Part shown: positions 55,374 to 64,000 of the stretch, one piece after another
Layout of the letters: each line of letters begins with the position of its first letter
Position numbering within the stretch: the stretch's first letter is position 1
Assembly: GCA_934792625.1 (NCBI GenBank)
Contig: CAKVON010000002.1
Span: 1-64,000 of the forward strand
Direction: 5' to 3'
DNA length: 64,000 nucleotides
Source: an uncultured Atopobiaceae bacterium
GTDB lineage: Bacteria > Actinomycetota > Coriobacteriia > Coriobacteriales > Atopobiaceae
Program-made: the position numbers and the translations under genes
The notes under the pieces: model-generated
Database searches by the model: none
The model's input: only the letters and a program-made list of their open reading frames with translations
Told to the model about the DNA's origin: nothing

Positions 55374-55428
55374 AGCCGAAGGGCTGAACAGGGAAGATGC
55401 AGTCGCTCATTCGGTAACATGAGCAAGC

Positions 55429-55462
55429 AAAAAAGGTCAGGCAGAGAATCCCTGCCTGACCT
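55429..55462 (-). terminator. tRNA-Pro terminator
   Basis: On the minus strand a 10-base perfect stem (55453-55462 with 55434-55443) and a 9-base loop end in six T residues. It may also end the convergent RNA-ligase transcript, though with a poorer T-run. Confidence 0.85.
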
Positions 55463-55471
55463 AGAATTTAC

Positions 55472-55548
<77 letters not shown>

Positions 55549-55582
55549 TTGTGTTTGCACTCTCGCGCTCGCACGAATTAAG

Positions 55583-55611
55583 ACTTTAACAATTACTCTC
55601 CCGAAGGGCAA
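55583..55611 (-). promoter_or_regulatory. possible tRNA-Pro promoter
   Basis: On the minus strand TTGCCC (55611-55606), a 17-base spacer and TAAAGT (55588-55583) lie about 35 bases before the tRNA. Matches are moderate. The rest of the 55549-55684 gap shows nothing else. Confidence 0.4.
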
Positions 55612-55684
55612 GAACTATTTTCGGTCAATTTTTGCCTGACGAGAAGAACTATGTAAAAGCCAAGGTAAAGCGCTATATGGAGTC

Positions 55685-56191
55685 CTAAAAACCTTCTGCC
55701 TTGCGCTGCTTTCTGACAGCGATTCGCTTTTGTGCCGCTTCCCACTCGTCCTTCTCGGCAGTCGACACAAGCTGGAGTCCATACGTCACGGGTGTCGGGT
55801 GCCCGTCGGAATCGACGCATACTTCAGTGAGGTAGGCGCTGTTGATGTCGCTATGGTCTCCGGTGGAAGTGTCTTCGACATAGCTGTCGACGCGGACCTC
55901 AAGAGAGGTGCGGCCAACATAGGTTACGCGCGCGACGATCACGACGATGTCGTTGAGAAGCGCCGGCTGCTTGAAGGTCAAGGTGTCCACGCAGGCGGTG
56001 GTGACCGAGGCGCCACAATGCCTGCGAGCCGCGATGCCGGCAAGCTCGTCGATCCAATCCATCAGACGTCCGCCAAACAGGCGATTCTCGCCATTTACGT
56101 CCTGGTGCGTGACGATACGCATCGCTTCGCAGGTCGAATCCGCGACGAGCTTTGTCAGACGACCCTGGGGGTCGCGATTGTCTTCGGCCAT
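55685..56191 (-). CDS. acyl-CoA thioesterase (hotdog fold)
   Basis: Hydrolyses acyl-CoA. The 168-residue product has the YciA/BFIT-type hotdog pattern: ENRLFGGRLMDWIDELAGIAARRH with the catalytic Asp/Glu region, then VDTLTFKQPALLNDIVVI. Substrate length cannot be predicted. It is three bases after the ABC-F gene and ends that minus-strand run. Confidence 0.87.
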   Translation of the reverse strand: MAEDNRDPQGRLTKLVADSTCEAMRIVTHQDVNGENRLFGGRLMDWIDELAGIAARRHCGASVTTACVDTLTFKQPALLNDIVVIVARVTYVGRTSLEVRVDSYVEDTSTGDHSDINSAYLTEVCVDSDGHPTPVTYGLQLVSTAEKDEWEAAQKRIAVRKQRKAEGF

Positions 56192-56194
56192 GGC

Positions 56195-58039
56195 CTATCC
56201 CTCCAAAAGCTCGTCGAGCTCGAGCCACTCGTCCTCTAGCTCGGAAATCCGGGCCTCGCAATCCTCGAGCTGTCCCTGCAGTTTTTGCAGGCCCTCGAAG
56301 TCGGTGGGGTCGCACTCCCCCATCCGACGCCTGATGTCGTCGGGCTCGTCCGACAGCTTTTCAAGCTTGCGCTGGATTGCGTCATAGCGCTTCTTGAGCT
56401 CGCGACGACGGACGTTAGACATCTTGGGAGCATCCGCGGAGGCCTCTGCGGCGCCAGATGGCGCAGCTTCCTGCTGCCCTTGAGAAACCGCTCGCGAGAC
56501 AACCGCATTGTTCTGCGCGGCATCTGCTTCGTGGCGACGCAACAGCCTGAGGTATTCGTCGACGCCGCCGGGGACATGGCGCACCTGTCCGTCGATGAGG
56601 GCAAACTGGTCGTCGGTGACGCGCTCCATGAGGTAGCGGTCATGCGTGACGACCAAAAGAGTCCCGGGCCACGTGTCCAGCAGATCTTCGAGGACGGCCA
56701 GCATGTCGGTGTCAAGGTCGTTGCCGGGCTCGTCAAGCACGAGCACGTTTGGCTCGTCCAGGAGCAGGCACATGATGGCAAGTCTGCGGCGCTGGCCGCC
56801 GGAAAGGTCTGAGATGCGACTCTTGAGCTCGCGCTTGTCGAAGCCCAGGCGCTCCAGGAGGCGCTCCGGCGTGTAGGCGCGCCCGTCGATCGTTACCTGA
56901 CGCTTGTACTCGGAGAGGACCTCACGCACGCGCTCGTCAGGGTGACTGGTGAGGGAGTCGAGGTTTTGCGTGAGGTAGCCAAAGCGCACGGACTTACCGA
57001 CCTTGACGTGTCCCGAAGTCGCTTGCAGTTGGCCGGTCATGACCTTGAGGAGCGTGGTCTTGCCTACGCCGTTCTCGCCGAGGATGCCATAGCGGTCGCC
57101 CGGGCCGATAAGCCAGTCAACGCCGGAAAAGACCTTCTCGCCCGATTCGGGCCAGGCAAAGCCGGCATCCTTCATCTCGATTACCTGCTTGCCAAGGCGA
57201 GCGACCGCCATGCGCTTGAGCTCGATCTGGTTTCGCAGCGGTGGGTCGTCTGCGATAAGGTCCATGGCGGCGTCGATGCGGAACTTGGGCTTGGAGGTCC
57301 TGGCCTTGGCGCCATGCGCGAGCCAGTTGAGCTCCTTGCGCAGCATGTTCTGACGCTTCTCCTCGGCCACCGCCTGCTGGCGCTCGCGCTCGACACGCTG
57401 CTGGATGTAGGCGGAGTATCCCCCCTCGAACGGGTCGATCTGCCCGTCGTGAACCTCCCACATCCGCTCGCAGACCTCGTCGAGGAACCAGCGGTCGTGG
57501 GTCACGACGAGAAGGGCACCCGAGCCTGACTGCCAACGGTGCTTGAGGTGGTTGGCAAGCCAGACGATGGCCTGCATGTCCAGGTGGTTGGTGGGCTCGT
57601 CCATCAGGAGGACATCCCAACGGCCAATGAGAACGCGGGCCAGGTCAACGCGTCGGCGCTGGCCTCCGGAGAGCTGGCCCACGGGGGTATCCCAGTCGAC
57701 GTCGGGCAGAAGCTCGCCGACGATGGAGCGCACCGTGGGGTCGGATGCCCAGACGTACTCGGGCGTTTCGCCGACGACGCACTCCCTCACGCTCGCCTCG
57801 TCCGCCATGTGGTCCTGCTGGCCAAGGTAGCCAACGTCGATCCCACGGCGCCAGGTGACGGAGCCGTCGTCGGGATCGACCTCGTGGGCGACGATCTCGA
57901 GTAGGGTCGTCTTGCCGTCACCGTTCCTGCCGACGACGCCGATGCGGTCGCCCTCGTTGACGCCGATCGTCTGGTCGACAAGCACCCTTTTGCCGGGCCA
58001 TTCGTGTGAGACGTGCTCGCATCCAATGAGAATGCCCAT
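56195..58039 (-). CDS. ABC-F family ATPase (Uup-like)
   Basis: Soluble twin ATPase of the ribosome-binding ABC-F group. The 614-residue protein has Walker A GRNGDGKT (37-44), LSGGQRRR and LLMDEPTNHLD in the first half, an interdomain linker, then GENGVGKT (near 320), a second LSGGQRRR and VLVLDEPGNDLD, where Gly replaces the usual Thr. A C-terminal coiled coil (about 545-610) is typical of Uup. No membrane partner is nearby. It shares its first base with the nfo stop (TGATG). Confidence 0.92.
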   Translation of the reverse strand: MGILIGCEHVSHEWPGKRVLVDQTIGVNEGDRIGVVGRNGDGKTTLLEIVAHEVDPDDGSVTWRRGIDVGYLGQQDHMADEASVRECVVGETPEYVWASDPTVRSIVGELLPDVDWDTPVGQLSGGQRRRVDLARVLIGRWDVLLMDEPTNHLDMQAIVWLANHLKHRWQSGSGALLVVTHDRWFLDEVCERMWEVHDGQIDPFEGGYSAYIQQRVERERQQAVAEEKRQNMLRKELNWLAHGAKARTSKPKFRIDAAMDLIADDPPLRNQIELKRMAVARLGKQVIEMKDAGFAWPESGEKVFSGVDWLIGPGDRYGILGENGVGKTTLLKVMTGQLQATSGHVKVGKSVRFGYLTQNLDSLTSHPDERVREVLSEYKRQVTIDGRAYTPERLLERLGFDKRELKSRISDLSGGQRRRLAIMCLLLDEPNVLVLDEPGNDLDTDMLAVLEDLLDTWPGTLLVVTHDRYLMERVTDDQFALIDGQVRHVPGGVDEYLRLLRRHEADAAQNNAVVSRAVSQGQQEAAPSGAAEASADAPKMSNVRRRELKKRYDAIQRKLEKLSDEPDDIRRRMGECDPTDFEGLQKLQGQLEDCEARISELEDEWLELDELLEG

Positions 58040-58899
58040 CAGGCGTCGGCCTCCTTTCCGAGCCCACGGAGAAGCGCGATCTCGGTGGCATATCCGTCAA
58101 GCTCGTTCGGGGTCTCCAGAATCATGGGCAGGCTGCGCAGGCGGGGGTTGCGCACGATTGCCGCAAAGCAGTCGATACCCAACGTGCCCTCGCCGATCTT
58201 CTCGTGGCGGTCCTTATGTGACCCCAGGGGGTTCTTTGAGTCGTTGAGGTGAAGCGCGCGAAGCCGGTCCAGGCCGACCACGCGGTCGAACTCGTCCAGG
58301 ACCCCATCGAGGTCACCCGCGACGTCATATCCGCCGTCACTCGCATGGCATGTGTCCAGGCACACGCCGAGAAGTTCGTCATGCTTGACACCGTCTATGA
58401 TTCGGGCGATCTCCTCGAAGCTTCGACCCACCTCGGAGCCCTTGCCTGCCATAGTCTCCAGCAAGACGATGGTCCTCTGGCCCGCGACCAAGCATTCGTT
58501 CAAACCCGCGCAAATGAGCTCGATGCCCTTCTCGGCACCTTGGCCGACATGGGAGCCTGGGTGGAAGTTGTAGAGGTTGCCCGGCAACCCCTCCATGTTG
58601 GCCAGGTCCTCGCGCATTGCCATGCGGGCAAATTCGACGACCTCGGGCTTGGCGGAGCACAGGTTCATGGTGTAGGGCGCGTGTGCGACGAGCGGGCCGA
58701 AGCCGTTTGCGGCCATGAGGTCGACAAGCGCACGCATGTCCGCGGCGTCTGGGGCCTTGGCCCTGCCGCCACGCGGGTTGCGCGTGAAATAGGCAAAGGT
58801 GGACGCGTCGATGGAAAGCGCCGTCTTGCCCATGGCGAGAAAACCCTTGGACGCCGAGAGATGGCACCCTAGGGCAAGGCGACGATTGGGTTCGGTCAT
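58039..58899 (-). CDS. nfo: endonuclease IV (AP endonuclease)
   Basis: Cuts DNA at abasic sites in base-excision repair. The 286-residue TIM-barrel protein has the three-metal ligands in HLSASKG, FHPGSHVGQG, LLETMAGKG, LDTCHASDGGYD, HLNDSKN...HKDRHEKIGEG and ILETP. The start at 58899 avoids a long N-terminal extension that would lie inside coaBC. One base separates it from the coaBC stop. Confidence 0.94.
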   Translation of the reverse strand: MTEPNRRLALGCHLSASKGFLAMGKTALSIDASTFAYFTRNPRGGRAKAPDAADMRALVDLMAANGFGPLVAHAPYTMNLCSAKPEVVEFARMAMREDLANMEGLPGNLYNFHPGSHVGQGAEKGIELICAGLNECLVAGQRTIVLLETMAGKGSEVGRSFEEIARIIDGVKHDELLGVCLDTCHASDGGYDVAGDLDGVLDEFDRVVGLDRLRALHLNDSKNPLGSHKDRHEKIGEGTLGIDCFAAIVRNPRLRSLPMILETPNELDGYATEIALLRGLGKEADA

Positions 58900-58900
58900 G

Positions 58901-60157
58901 CTATTCGTCCCTCTCGGAAATGAGTCGTGCGACATGGGAGATGAGGTGGCGTGCGACCTCGTCCTTGGTAAGGGTGGGCAGCTGTTCGTCGCCGGTCGCG
59001 GTGACGAGTGCGACGCGATCGGTCGCGGACCCGAAGGTCGAGTCCGCACGAGATACATCGTTGGCCACGATCATGTCACAGCCCTTGCGAGCAAGCTTTG
59101 CACGTGCATTTACCAGCAGATCGTTCGTCTCTGCCGCAAAGCCGACGACGACGCGACCACCACGACGAGCCGAGAGCGTGGCGAGGATGTCCGTGGTCTC
59201 GACGAGCTCGATGCGATCGAGGCGGGAGGTGTCCTTCTTGAGCTTGTGGTTGGCGGGCGCGGCAGGGGTGTAATCGGCTACGGCGGCGGCAAGAACCGCG
59301 GCATCACAGCCCTCGAAGGCGACGAGGCAAGCCTCGAGCATCTGGGCGGCGCTGGTGACGCGCACGACGTCGACGCCTGCGGGAGGGGTGAGCGAGACGG
59401 GCCCGCTCACGAGCGTGACCCTAGCCCCGGCGTCACGTGCGGCACGGGCGATGGCATAGCCCATCTTGCCCGAGGACCTGTTGGCGATGAAGCGGACGGG
59501 ATCGATGGCCTCCTGGGTGGGGCCCGCGGTGACCAGGACATGATGGCCGGCAAGCGGTGCGTCCTTCTCGGTCGAGAAGGACGTCGGGTTGCGGAGGTCG
59601 CCGAGAATGTCCAAGACGTCGGTGGCGATGTCCTCGACTGCGGGCAGTTTGCCGCTGCCGACGTCACCGCAGGCAAGACGGCCGGAGACGGGCAGGATGA
59701 GGTGGGCGCCACGCCCCTCCAGGCAGAGGAGGTTGGACCGGGTCGCGGGGTTCTCCCACATGTGCGTGTTCATGGCCGGGGCCAGTGCGAGCTTGGCTGG
59801 GCCGGCCGCGAGAAGGGTTGCGGAGACGAGGTCGTCGGCGACCCCCGTGGCGGCCTTTGCCATGACGTTGGCAGTGCACGGGCAAACGAGCACCAGGTCA
59901 GCCCACTCGGAGAGCATGATGTGCGGAATCGGCGAGTCACCGAACCCATAGAGGCTCGTCGCGACTTCGTGACCGCTCAGGGCCTCGAAGGTCGTCTTTC
60001 CCACGAACTCGAGCGAGTCTTGCGTCATTGCCACGCGGACGTCGCAGCTCGCCTTTTGCAGGAGGCGGAGGACCTCGCACGCCTTGTAGGCTGCCACGCC
60101 GCCCGTGACACAGAGAAGGACCCGCGGCTTGCGGTGGGTTTCGTATTCACTGCTCAC
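58901..60157 (-). CDS. coaBC: bifunctional phosphopantothenoylcysteine decarboxylase/ligase
   Basis: Carries out two steps of coenzyme A synthesis. The 418-residue protein has the flavin-dependent CoaC half (TGGVAAYK, APAMNTHMW, the active-site cysteine in GRLACGDVG) and the CTP-dependent CoaB half (VTAGPTQEAIDPVRFIANRSSGKMG, AAVADY). GTG start at 60157 after GGGAGG. Confidence 0.95.
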   Translation of the reverse strand: MSSEYETHRKPRVLLCVTGGVAAYKACEVLRLLQKASCDVRVAMTQDSLEFVGKTTFEALSGHEVATSLYGFGDSPIPHIMLSEWADLVLVCPCTANVMAKAATGVADDLVSATLLAAGPAKLALAPAMNTHMWENPATRSNLLCLEGRGAHLILPVSGRLACGDVGSGKLPAVEDIATDVLDILGDLRNPTSFSTEKDAPLAGHHVLVTAGPTQEAIDPVRFIANRSSGKMGYAIARAARDAGARVTLVSGPVSLTPPAGVDVVRVTSAAQMLEACLVAFEGCDAAVLAAAVADYTPAAPANHKLKKDTSRLDRIELVETTDILATLSARRGGRVVVGFAAETNDLLVNARAKLARKGCDMIVANDVSRADSTFGSATDRVALVTATGDEQLPTLTKDEVARHLISHVARLISERDE

Positions 60158-60208
60158 GATGCGGGTCCTCCCTGTCGTTTTTAATTTGCCTTTCGCCCGT
60201 GGACAACG

Positions 60209-60931
60209 TTACTCAAAGACCTCGCTGGTGATGAGGATGCGGTGGCAGTACGGGCACTCGCAGATGTCCGCACCCGCGGCGCGAAGATCCGAGAAGTCGC
60301 TCGGCTGCAGGGCGACGCGACAGACAGACGGCTTGTTGCCGTGCAGGCTCTCGACGGCGATGCCGCCGAAGCGCTTGCGCGCGGCCTCGTAGCGGTCGAC
60401 GAGTTCGGCGGGGAGCTCGGCCAGAAGGCTGCGACGCTCGCGAGTGAGATCGTCCTTCTCGGCCTTGATGGACGCAGAGTCGCGCTCGTATGCCTCGGCC
60501 TGAGCCTTGCCCTCCTGCTGGAGCCTGGCGCCGACGCCGCGTGCCTTGTCCTCGGAGTCACGAAGCTTAGCGAGGCGCTTCTCGATCTCGACCTTGTCGA
60601 AGTCGAGCTTCTCCATACGCTTGGCAAGGTGGGAGAGCTGGTCCTCGAAGTCCTTCACGACGCGATAGTCATTGGAGCCCTGCGCGGCCTCGGCCTGGAC
60701 GCGATCGAGGACCTCGACCATGTGGGCATACTCCGCACGGTTGTCGGCAAGGTCGGTCTCGGCATCCTTGCGGGCACCGACGACCTTGTTGAGCTCGGTG
60801 ACGAGCTTCTTGGCGGCAGCCTTGATCTGCTTGATCTTCTGGGTCTGCGGCAATGCCTCGAGGGCACGGTCGCGACGAAGGAGCTCGAGGTCAACCTGCT
60901 GAAGGCGAAGGAGTGCTTCGCTGTGTGTCAT
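60209..60931 (-). CDS. coiled-coil C4-type zinc-ribbon protein
   Basis: The 240-residue product is a long coiled coil (about 1-185) followed by a C-terminal zinc-ribbon of the zf-RING_7/CdsZ type with ICECPYCHRIL. The first knuckle keeps only one cysteine (C204 in SVCRVALQP) instead of CxxC, while an extra cysteine (C224) precedes the second pair (C226, C229). Relatives may bind RNA or ribosomes. A TATACT -10-like element lies at 61019-61024 on the minus strand. Confidence 0.82.
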   Translation of the reverse strand: MTHSEALLRLQQVDLELLRRDRALEALPQTQKIKQIKAAAKKLVTELNKVVGARKDAETDLADNRAEYAHMVEVLDRVQAEAAQGSNDYRVVKDFEDQLSHLAKRMEKLDFDKVEIEKRLAKLRDSEDKARGVGARLQQEGKAQAEAYERDSASIKAEKDDLTRERRSLLAELPAELVDRYEAARKRFGGIAVESLHGNKPSVCRVALQPSDFSDLRAAGADICECPYCHRILITSEVFE

Positions 60932-61028
60932 GTCTCACCCTCCGGGTAGGCCCCATGCTCTATTCGATTTGCCGGGGCGTGCTTGCGTACGCGAGGCCGT
61001 GGATGTCGGCCGCAAAAGAGTATAGCCG

Positions 61029-62189
61029 TCAGTCGCGCGCGAGACGCAGGAGCTCGTCGCAGAACGCGTCAAGTTCCGTCATCCCCACACGCTCGTCAAA
61101 CGAGATGCGCAGCGCGCCAAAGGCCAGATTGCGCTCGATGCCCATGGCAGACAGGACGTGGCTTGGGTCCAGCGAGGCCGAGCTGCAGGCTGAACCTGCG
61201 GAAACCTCGAAGCCAGCCGCGTCAAGGCGCAGGATGAGCGACTCGGAGTCGTGGTCGCGCACCATGACGCTGACCATGCCCGGAAGACGCGAGTCGTCAA
61301 CGTGTGCCTGCGTGGTGGGGACGATGCCAGTGCCGTCGGCACAGAGCCTGGCATAGACATGGTTGGCATGCCCGGCGACAGCCTCGCGGACCTCGGGCAT
61401 CTGGGAGCAGACGAGCTTGGAGACCGCGGCAAACGTGAGCACGGCGCAAACGTCCTGTGTGCCCGGGCGACGACCGCCCTCCTGACCGCCTCCGAATGTC
61501 TGCGGCCTGAAGGGGCAGCGTGCCCTGACGAGAAGGGCGCCGACGCCGACGGGGGCGCCGATCTTGTGGCCCGCGACGCTTACGGCGTCAGCCTCATCCA
61601 CCTGCAGCGGAATGCGCGCGAAGGCCTGGACGGCATCGGTGTGGAACAGCGCGCCAAAGGCATGCGCGACCTTGCAGAGCTGGCCCGCGGGCTGCACGAC
61701 GCCGGTCTCGTTGTTGGCGCTCATGACGGAGACCAGCGCGACGTCACGACTGAGAAGGGCCTCGAGGTCCTCGGGATGAACGACGCCGTCGCGCCTGGGA
61801 CGAACGACGTCGACATCGAATCCGCGGTCGCGAAGGGGTGCCACGAGGTCGAGGACCGAATCGTGCTCGATTGCCGAGACGATGACGCGGTGCCTGTTGC
61901 GGTCCCTCTCGCGGGCGCCCTCGGCGATGCCGTAGAGCGCGAGGTTGTTGGACTCGGTGCCACCCGAGGTGAAGACGACGTCAGACGGCCTGAAGCCGCC
62001 ACCGACGCAACGGGCGAGGTCGCGCCTGGCCCCATCGAGCGCCTGGGCGGCCCTGCGGCCAAGCGTATGGAGCGAGTTGGGGTTGGCCCCCTCTATCTCG
62101 CTTTCGCGATACGACTTCTGCTCTTCGAAGGCCTCGGGCCTCACGGGCGCCGAGGCGGCGTAATCGAGGTAGACGAACTTCTGGGTCAT
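61029..62189 (-). CDS. cysteine desulfurase (NifS/IscS family)
   Basis: PLP enzyme that takes sulfur from cysteine for iron-sulfur clusters or tRNA thiolation. The 386-residue product has YLDYAASAPV at the start, TSGGTESNN, the PLP lysine in VAGHKIGAP (K209) and the sulfur-carrying cysteine in SAGSACSSAS (C335). No iscU or mnmA is adjacent. It could feed the rhodanese-less ThiI. The start at 62189 avoids an extension into rpe. Confidence 0.9.
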   Translation of the reverse strand: MTQKFVYLDYAASAPVRPEAFEEQKSYRESEIEGANPNSLHTLGRRAAQALDGARRDLARCVGGGFRPSDVVFTSGGTESNNLALYGIAEGARERDRNRHRVIVSAIEHDSVLDLVAPLRDRGFDVDVVRPRRDGVVHPEDLEALLSRDVALVSVMSANNETGVVQPAGQLCKVAHAFGALFHTDAVQAFARIPLQVDEADAVSVAGHKIGAPVGVGALLVRARCPFRPQTFGGGQEGGRRPGTQDVCAVLTFAAVSKLVCSQMPEVREAVAGHANHVYARLCADGTGIVPTTQAHVDDSRLPGMVSVMVRDHDSESLILRLDAAGFEVSAGSACSSASLDPSHVLSAMGIERNLAFGALRISFDERVGMTELDAFCDELLRLARD

Positions 62190-62193
62190 GCGC

Positions 62194-62868
62194 CTACGCC
62201 CTCTTTGCGAGGGCGGCGTCGGCAACGCGACGCAGCTCGTCGATGTTGGCGGCATGGTCGCCCTTGAAGACGGAGCTGCCCGCGACAAGCACGTTCGCGC
62301 CTGCCTCGCAGATCACGGCAGCGGTCTCGGCGTTGATGCCGCCGTCGACCTCGACCAGGGGGTTGACGCCCTTGCGTTCGCACAGGGCGCGAACCTCGCG
62401 GACCTTCTCGACACAGGACTCGATGAAGGCCTGGCCGCCGTAGCCGGGGTTGACGGTCATGATCAGGACCATGTCCAGGTCGGCAATGATGGCGTCGAGC
62501 GAGCTGACCGAGGTGCCGGGGTTCAGCGCGATGGCAGCCTTGCGGCCGCGCTCGTGGATGTGGGACACGAGGCGGTGCGAGTGGACGGCAGCCTCCTGGT
62601 GGAAGCAGACGATGTCGGCGCCGGCGTCGATGAAGGCGTCGACCATGGAGTCCGGGTTGTCAATCATCAGGTGGACGTCGACTGTGAGGTCGGTCGCGGC
62701 CTTGACCTGCTTGAGAACGGGAATGCCGAACGAGAGGTTGGGCACGAAGTTGCCGTCCATCACGTCAAAGTGAACGAAGTCGGCGTTGGAGATGGACTCG
62801 AGGTCGCGGCCGAGCTCCAGGAAGTTTGCGGACAGGATGGAAGGCGCGATCTTCACGCTTTCGGACAT
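62194..62868 (-). CDS. rpe: ribulose-phosphate 3-epimerase
   Basis: Interconverts ribulose 5-phosphate and xylulose 5-phosphate. The 224-residue TIM-barrel protein has APSILSANF, FDVMDGNFVPNLSFG, VDVHLMIDNP, NPGYGGQAF and EVDGGIN. The ATG at 62868 follows GGGGAG. A short palindrome, 62891-62907, lies between it and gpsA; no T-run follows. Confidence 0.95.
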   Translation of the reverse strand: MSESVKIAPSILSANFLELGRDLESISNADFVHFDVMDGNFVPNLSFGIPVLKQVKAATDLTVDVHLMIDNPDSMVDAFIDAGADIVCFHQEAAVHSHRLVSHIHERGRKAAIALNPGTSVSSLDAIIADLDMVLIMTVNPGYGGQAFIESCVEKVREVRALCERKGVNPLVEVDGGINAETAAVICEAGANVLVAGSSVFKGDHAANIDELRRVADAALAKRA

Positions 62869-62937
62869 GGTGCTCCCCTTTCGTATGGCTGCGGGCATCA
62901 TGCCCGCGAATCGTTTCCTATCGAGAAGAACGGGCCC

Positions 62938-63993
62938 CTAGCGAGCGTTCTTCTCGGCAACGCTCTTCTCGAAACCGTAGAACTCCTCGCCCGGCGTGCG
63001 GGCCAGAAGGCTTGCCATTACCTCTGCCATCGGTATGCCCTCGTAGAGAAACGCGTGGACGGCGTCAGTGATGGGCACGTCGACGCCCTTGGCGTGGGCG
63101 AGCTCCCACACGCTGTGTGCCGCACGGGCGCCCTCGACGACCATGTGCGTCCTAGCCTCATAGTCCTCGAGCGACTCTCCGCGAACGAGCGCCTCGCCGA
63201 AGGTGCGGTTGCGCGAGTGCTCGGAGGTGCAGGTGGCTATCAGGTCGCCCATCCCGGCAAGGCCCATGCAGGTACGGGGGTTGCCCCCGCATGCGGCCGC
63301 GATTCGACCGATCTCGGCAAGGCCGCGCGTCATGATGACGGCCAGCGTGTTGTCGCCCGCGCCCGACCCAACGGCCACGCCAGCGGCGATGGCAATGACG
63401 TTCTTGACGGCACCACAGACCTCGACGCCCTCGACGTCGTCGGTGACATAGGTTCGGAACTCCGGGCTCAAGACAAGGCCCTGGAACATGCGCGCGATGT
63501 CCATGTCGCGCCCCGCGATGACGGAGGCGCTGACCTTGCCCAGGCAGATCTCCTCCGCGTGGTTGGGGCCCGAGAGCGCGCAGACGCGCATGGGGTTGCC
63601 TAGCTCGTCGGAGACGACCTGGTCCATCGCAAGGCCGGTGTCTGCCTCGATGCCCTTGGTGAGCACGAGGATCGGAAGGTCGGAAGAGACGTAGGGCGCC
63701 ATCTTGTGCGAGGTCGCCCTCAGGTGGGACGACGGAACGACAACGAGGCAGGCCTCGGCATCGCGAAGGCACTCGGCAATGTCAGAGCTGGCGGTGACAT
63801 TTGCCGGAAGGTCATAGCCCCTGAGGTAGCGAGGGTTGCGGCCGCTGTCGCGGATGCCAGAGGCCACCTCCTCCGAGTGTGCCCACAAGACGACCTTGGT
63901 GGCGTGCGGAGCCACCAGGCCCGCGGCGGCGGTGCCCCAAGACCCTGCACCGATGACCGCGACCTTGCCGGCGACGTCGACGCTATCGACCAT
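62938..63993 (-). CDS. gpsA: glycerol-3-phosphate dehydrogenase [NAD(P)+]
   Basis: Makes sn-glycerol 3-phosphate for phospholipids. The 351-residue protein has the Rossmann motif GAGSWGTA (15-22), SGPNHAEE, the catalytic lysine in CGAVKNVIAIAAG and GLAGMGDL. It appears complete; its ATG is 8 bases from the window edge, so its upstream region cannot be seen. Confidence 0.95.
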   Translation of the reverse strand: MVDSVDVAGKVAVIGAGSWGTAAAGLVAPHATKVVLWAHSEEVASGIRDSGRNPRYLRGYDLPANVTASSDIAECLRDAEACLVVVPSSHLRATSHKMAPYVSSDLPILVLTKGIEADTGLAMDQVVSDELGNPMRVCALSGPNHAEEICLGKVSASVIAGRDMDIARMFQGLVLSPEFRTYVTDDVEGVEVCGAVKNVIAIAAGVAVGSGAGDNTLAVIMTRGLAEIGRIAAACGGNPRTCMGLAGMGDLIATCTSEHSRNRTFGEALVRGESLEDYEARTHMVVEGARAAHSVWELAHAKGVDVPITDAVHAFLYEGIPMAEVMASLLARTPGEEFYGFEKSVAEKNAR

Positions 63994-64000
63994 TGGCGCT

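Noticed and set aside
58899..59058. N-terminal extension of nfo
   Set aside because: The extra 53 codons lie inside coaBC and look like out-of-frame translation; the family begins at the 58899 ATG.

Overview
The window is chromosomal DNA from a high-GC, non-sporulating actinobacterium, most likely class Coriobacteriia (Olsenella/Atopobium-like). The evidence is an actinobacterial integration host factor (mihF) ahead of gmk and rpoZ, an FHA protein paired with a MerR regulator as in GarA/Rv1828, both RNase J and RNase Y, a LexA with Bacillus-type (Cheo) boxes, and SpoVS in a genome segment with no sporulation genes. It is almost entirely core genome: about 60 protein genes, one tRNA, one broken gene, no insertion sequence, prophage, rRNA or CRISPR array.

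Layout. 1-2.5 kb: the end of a pyrimidine operon (pyrK-pyrD-pyrF). 2.6-9.3 kb: mihF-gmk-rpoZ-thiI, then comEA-comEC-holA. 9.4-9.7 kb: rpsT on the minus strand, divergent from lepA. 9.8-21.3 kb: a long plus-strand run lepA-dusB-hemW-dnaJ (membrane variant)-dnaJ-mtaB-phoH-ybeY-dgkA-era-recO, with many one-base or four-base stop/start overlaps. 21.4-33.1 kb: rpsO, pnp, rnj, ftsK, a RodZ-like gene, yajQ, rimO, pgsA and pncC. 33.3-42.1 kb: recA-recX, then rny, a GHKL ATPase, spoVS, miaB-miaA-hflX. 42.1-42.8 kb: a DUF1624/HGSNAT-like acyltransferase gene with an in-frame amber stop. 42.9-46.2 kb: lexA and a divergent LysM membrane protein sharing an array of LexA boxes, then nrdR-dut-trxB.

From 46.3 to 64 kb almost everything is on the minus strand. 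One run is pgsA2-dacA-gcvT-like-patB-ridA-garA-like-merR-apt-clcA (read from 54.2 down to 46.3 kb). A lone plus-strand RNA ligase gene and tRNA-Pro(GGG) lie at 54.4-55.5 kb. The last run is gpsA-rpe-cysteine desulfurase, then zinc-ribbon protein-coaBC-nfo-ABC-F-thioesterase.

Functional themes are RNA turnover and maturation (pnp, rnj, rny, ybeY, era, RNA ligase, four tRNA/ribosome methylthiolation or prenylation enzymes), an SOS circuit (recA, lexA and a YneA-like LysM protein, each with a LexA box in its promoter), envelope lipid and wall synthesis, and DNA uptake. The points most worth following up are the membrane-anchored DnaJ, the RNase Y-GHKL ATPase-SpoVS cluster, the SOS array with the LysM protein, the RNA ligase beside tRNA-Pro, and the amber-interrupted acyltransferase gene.
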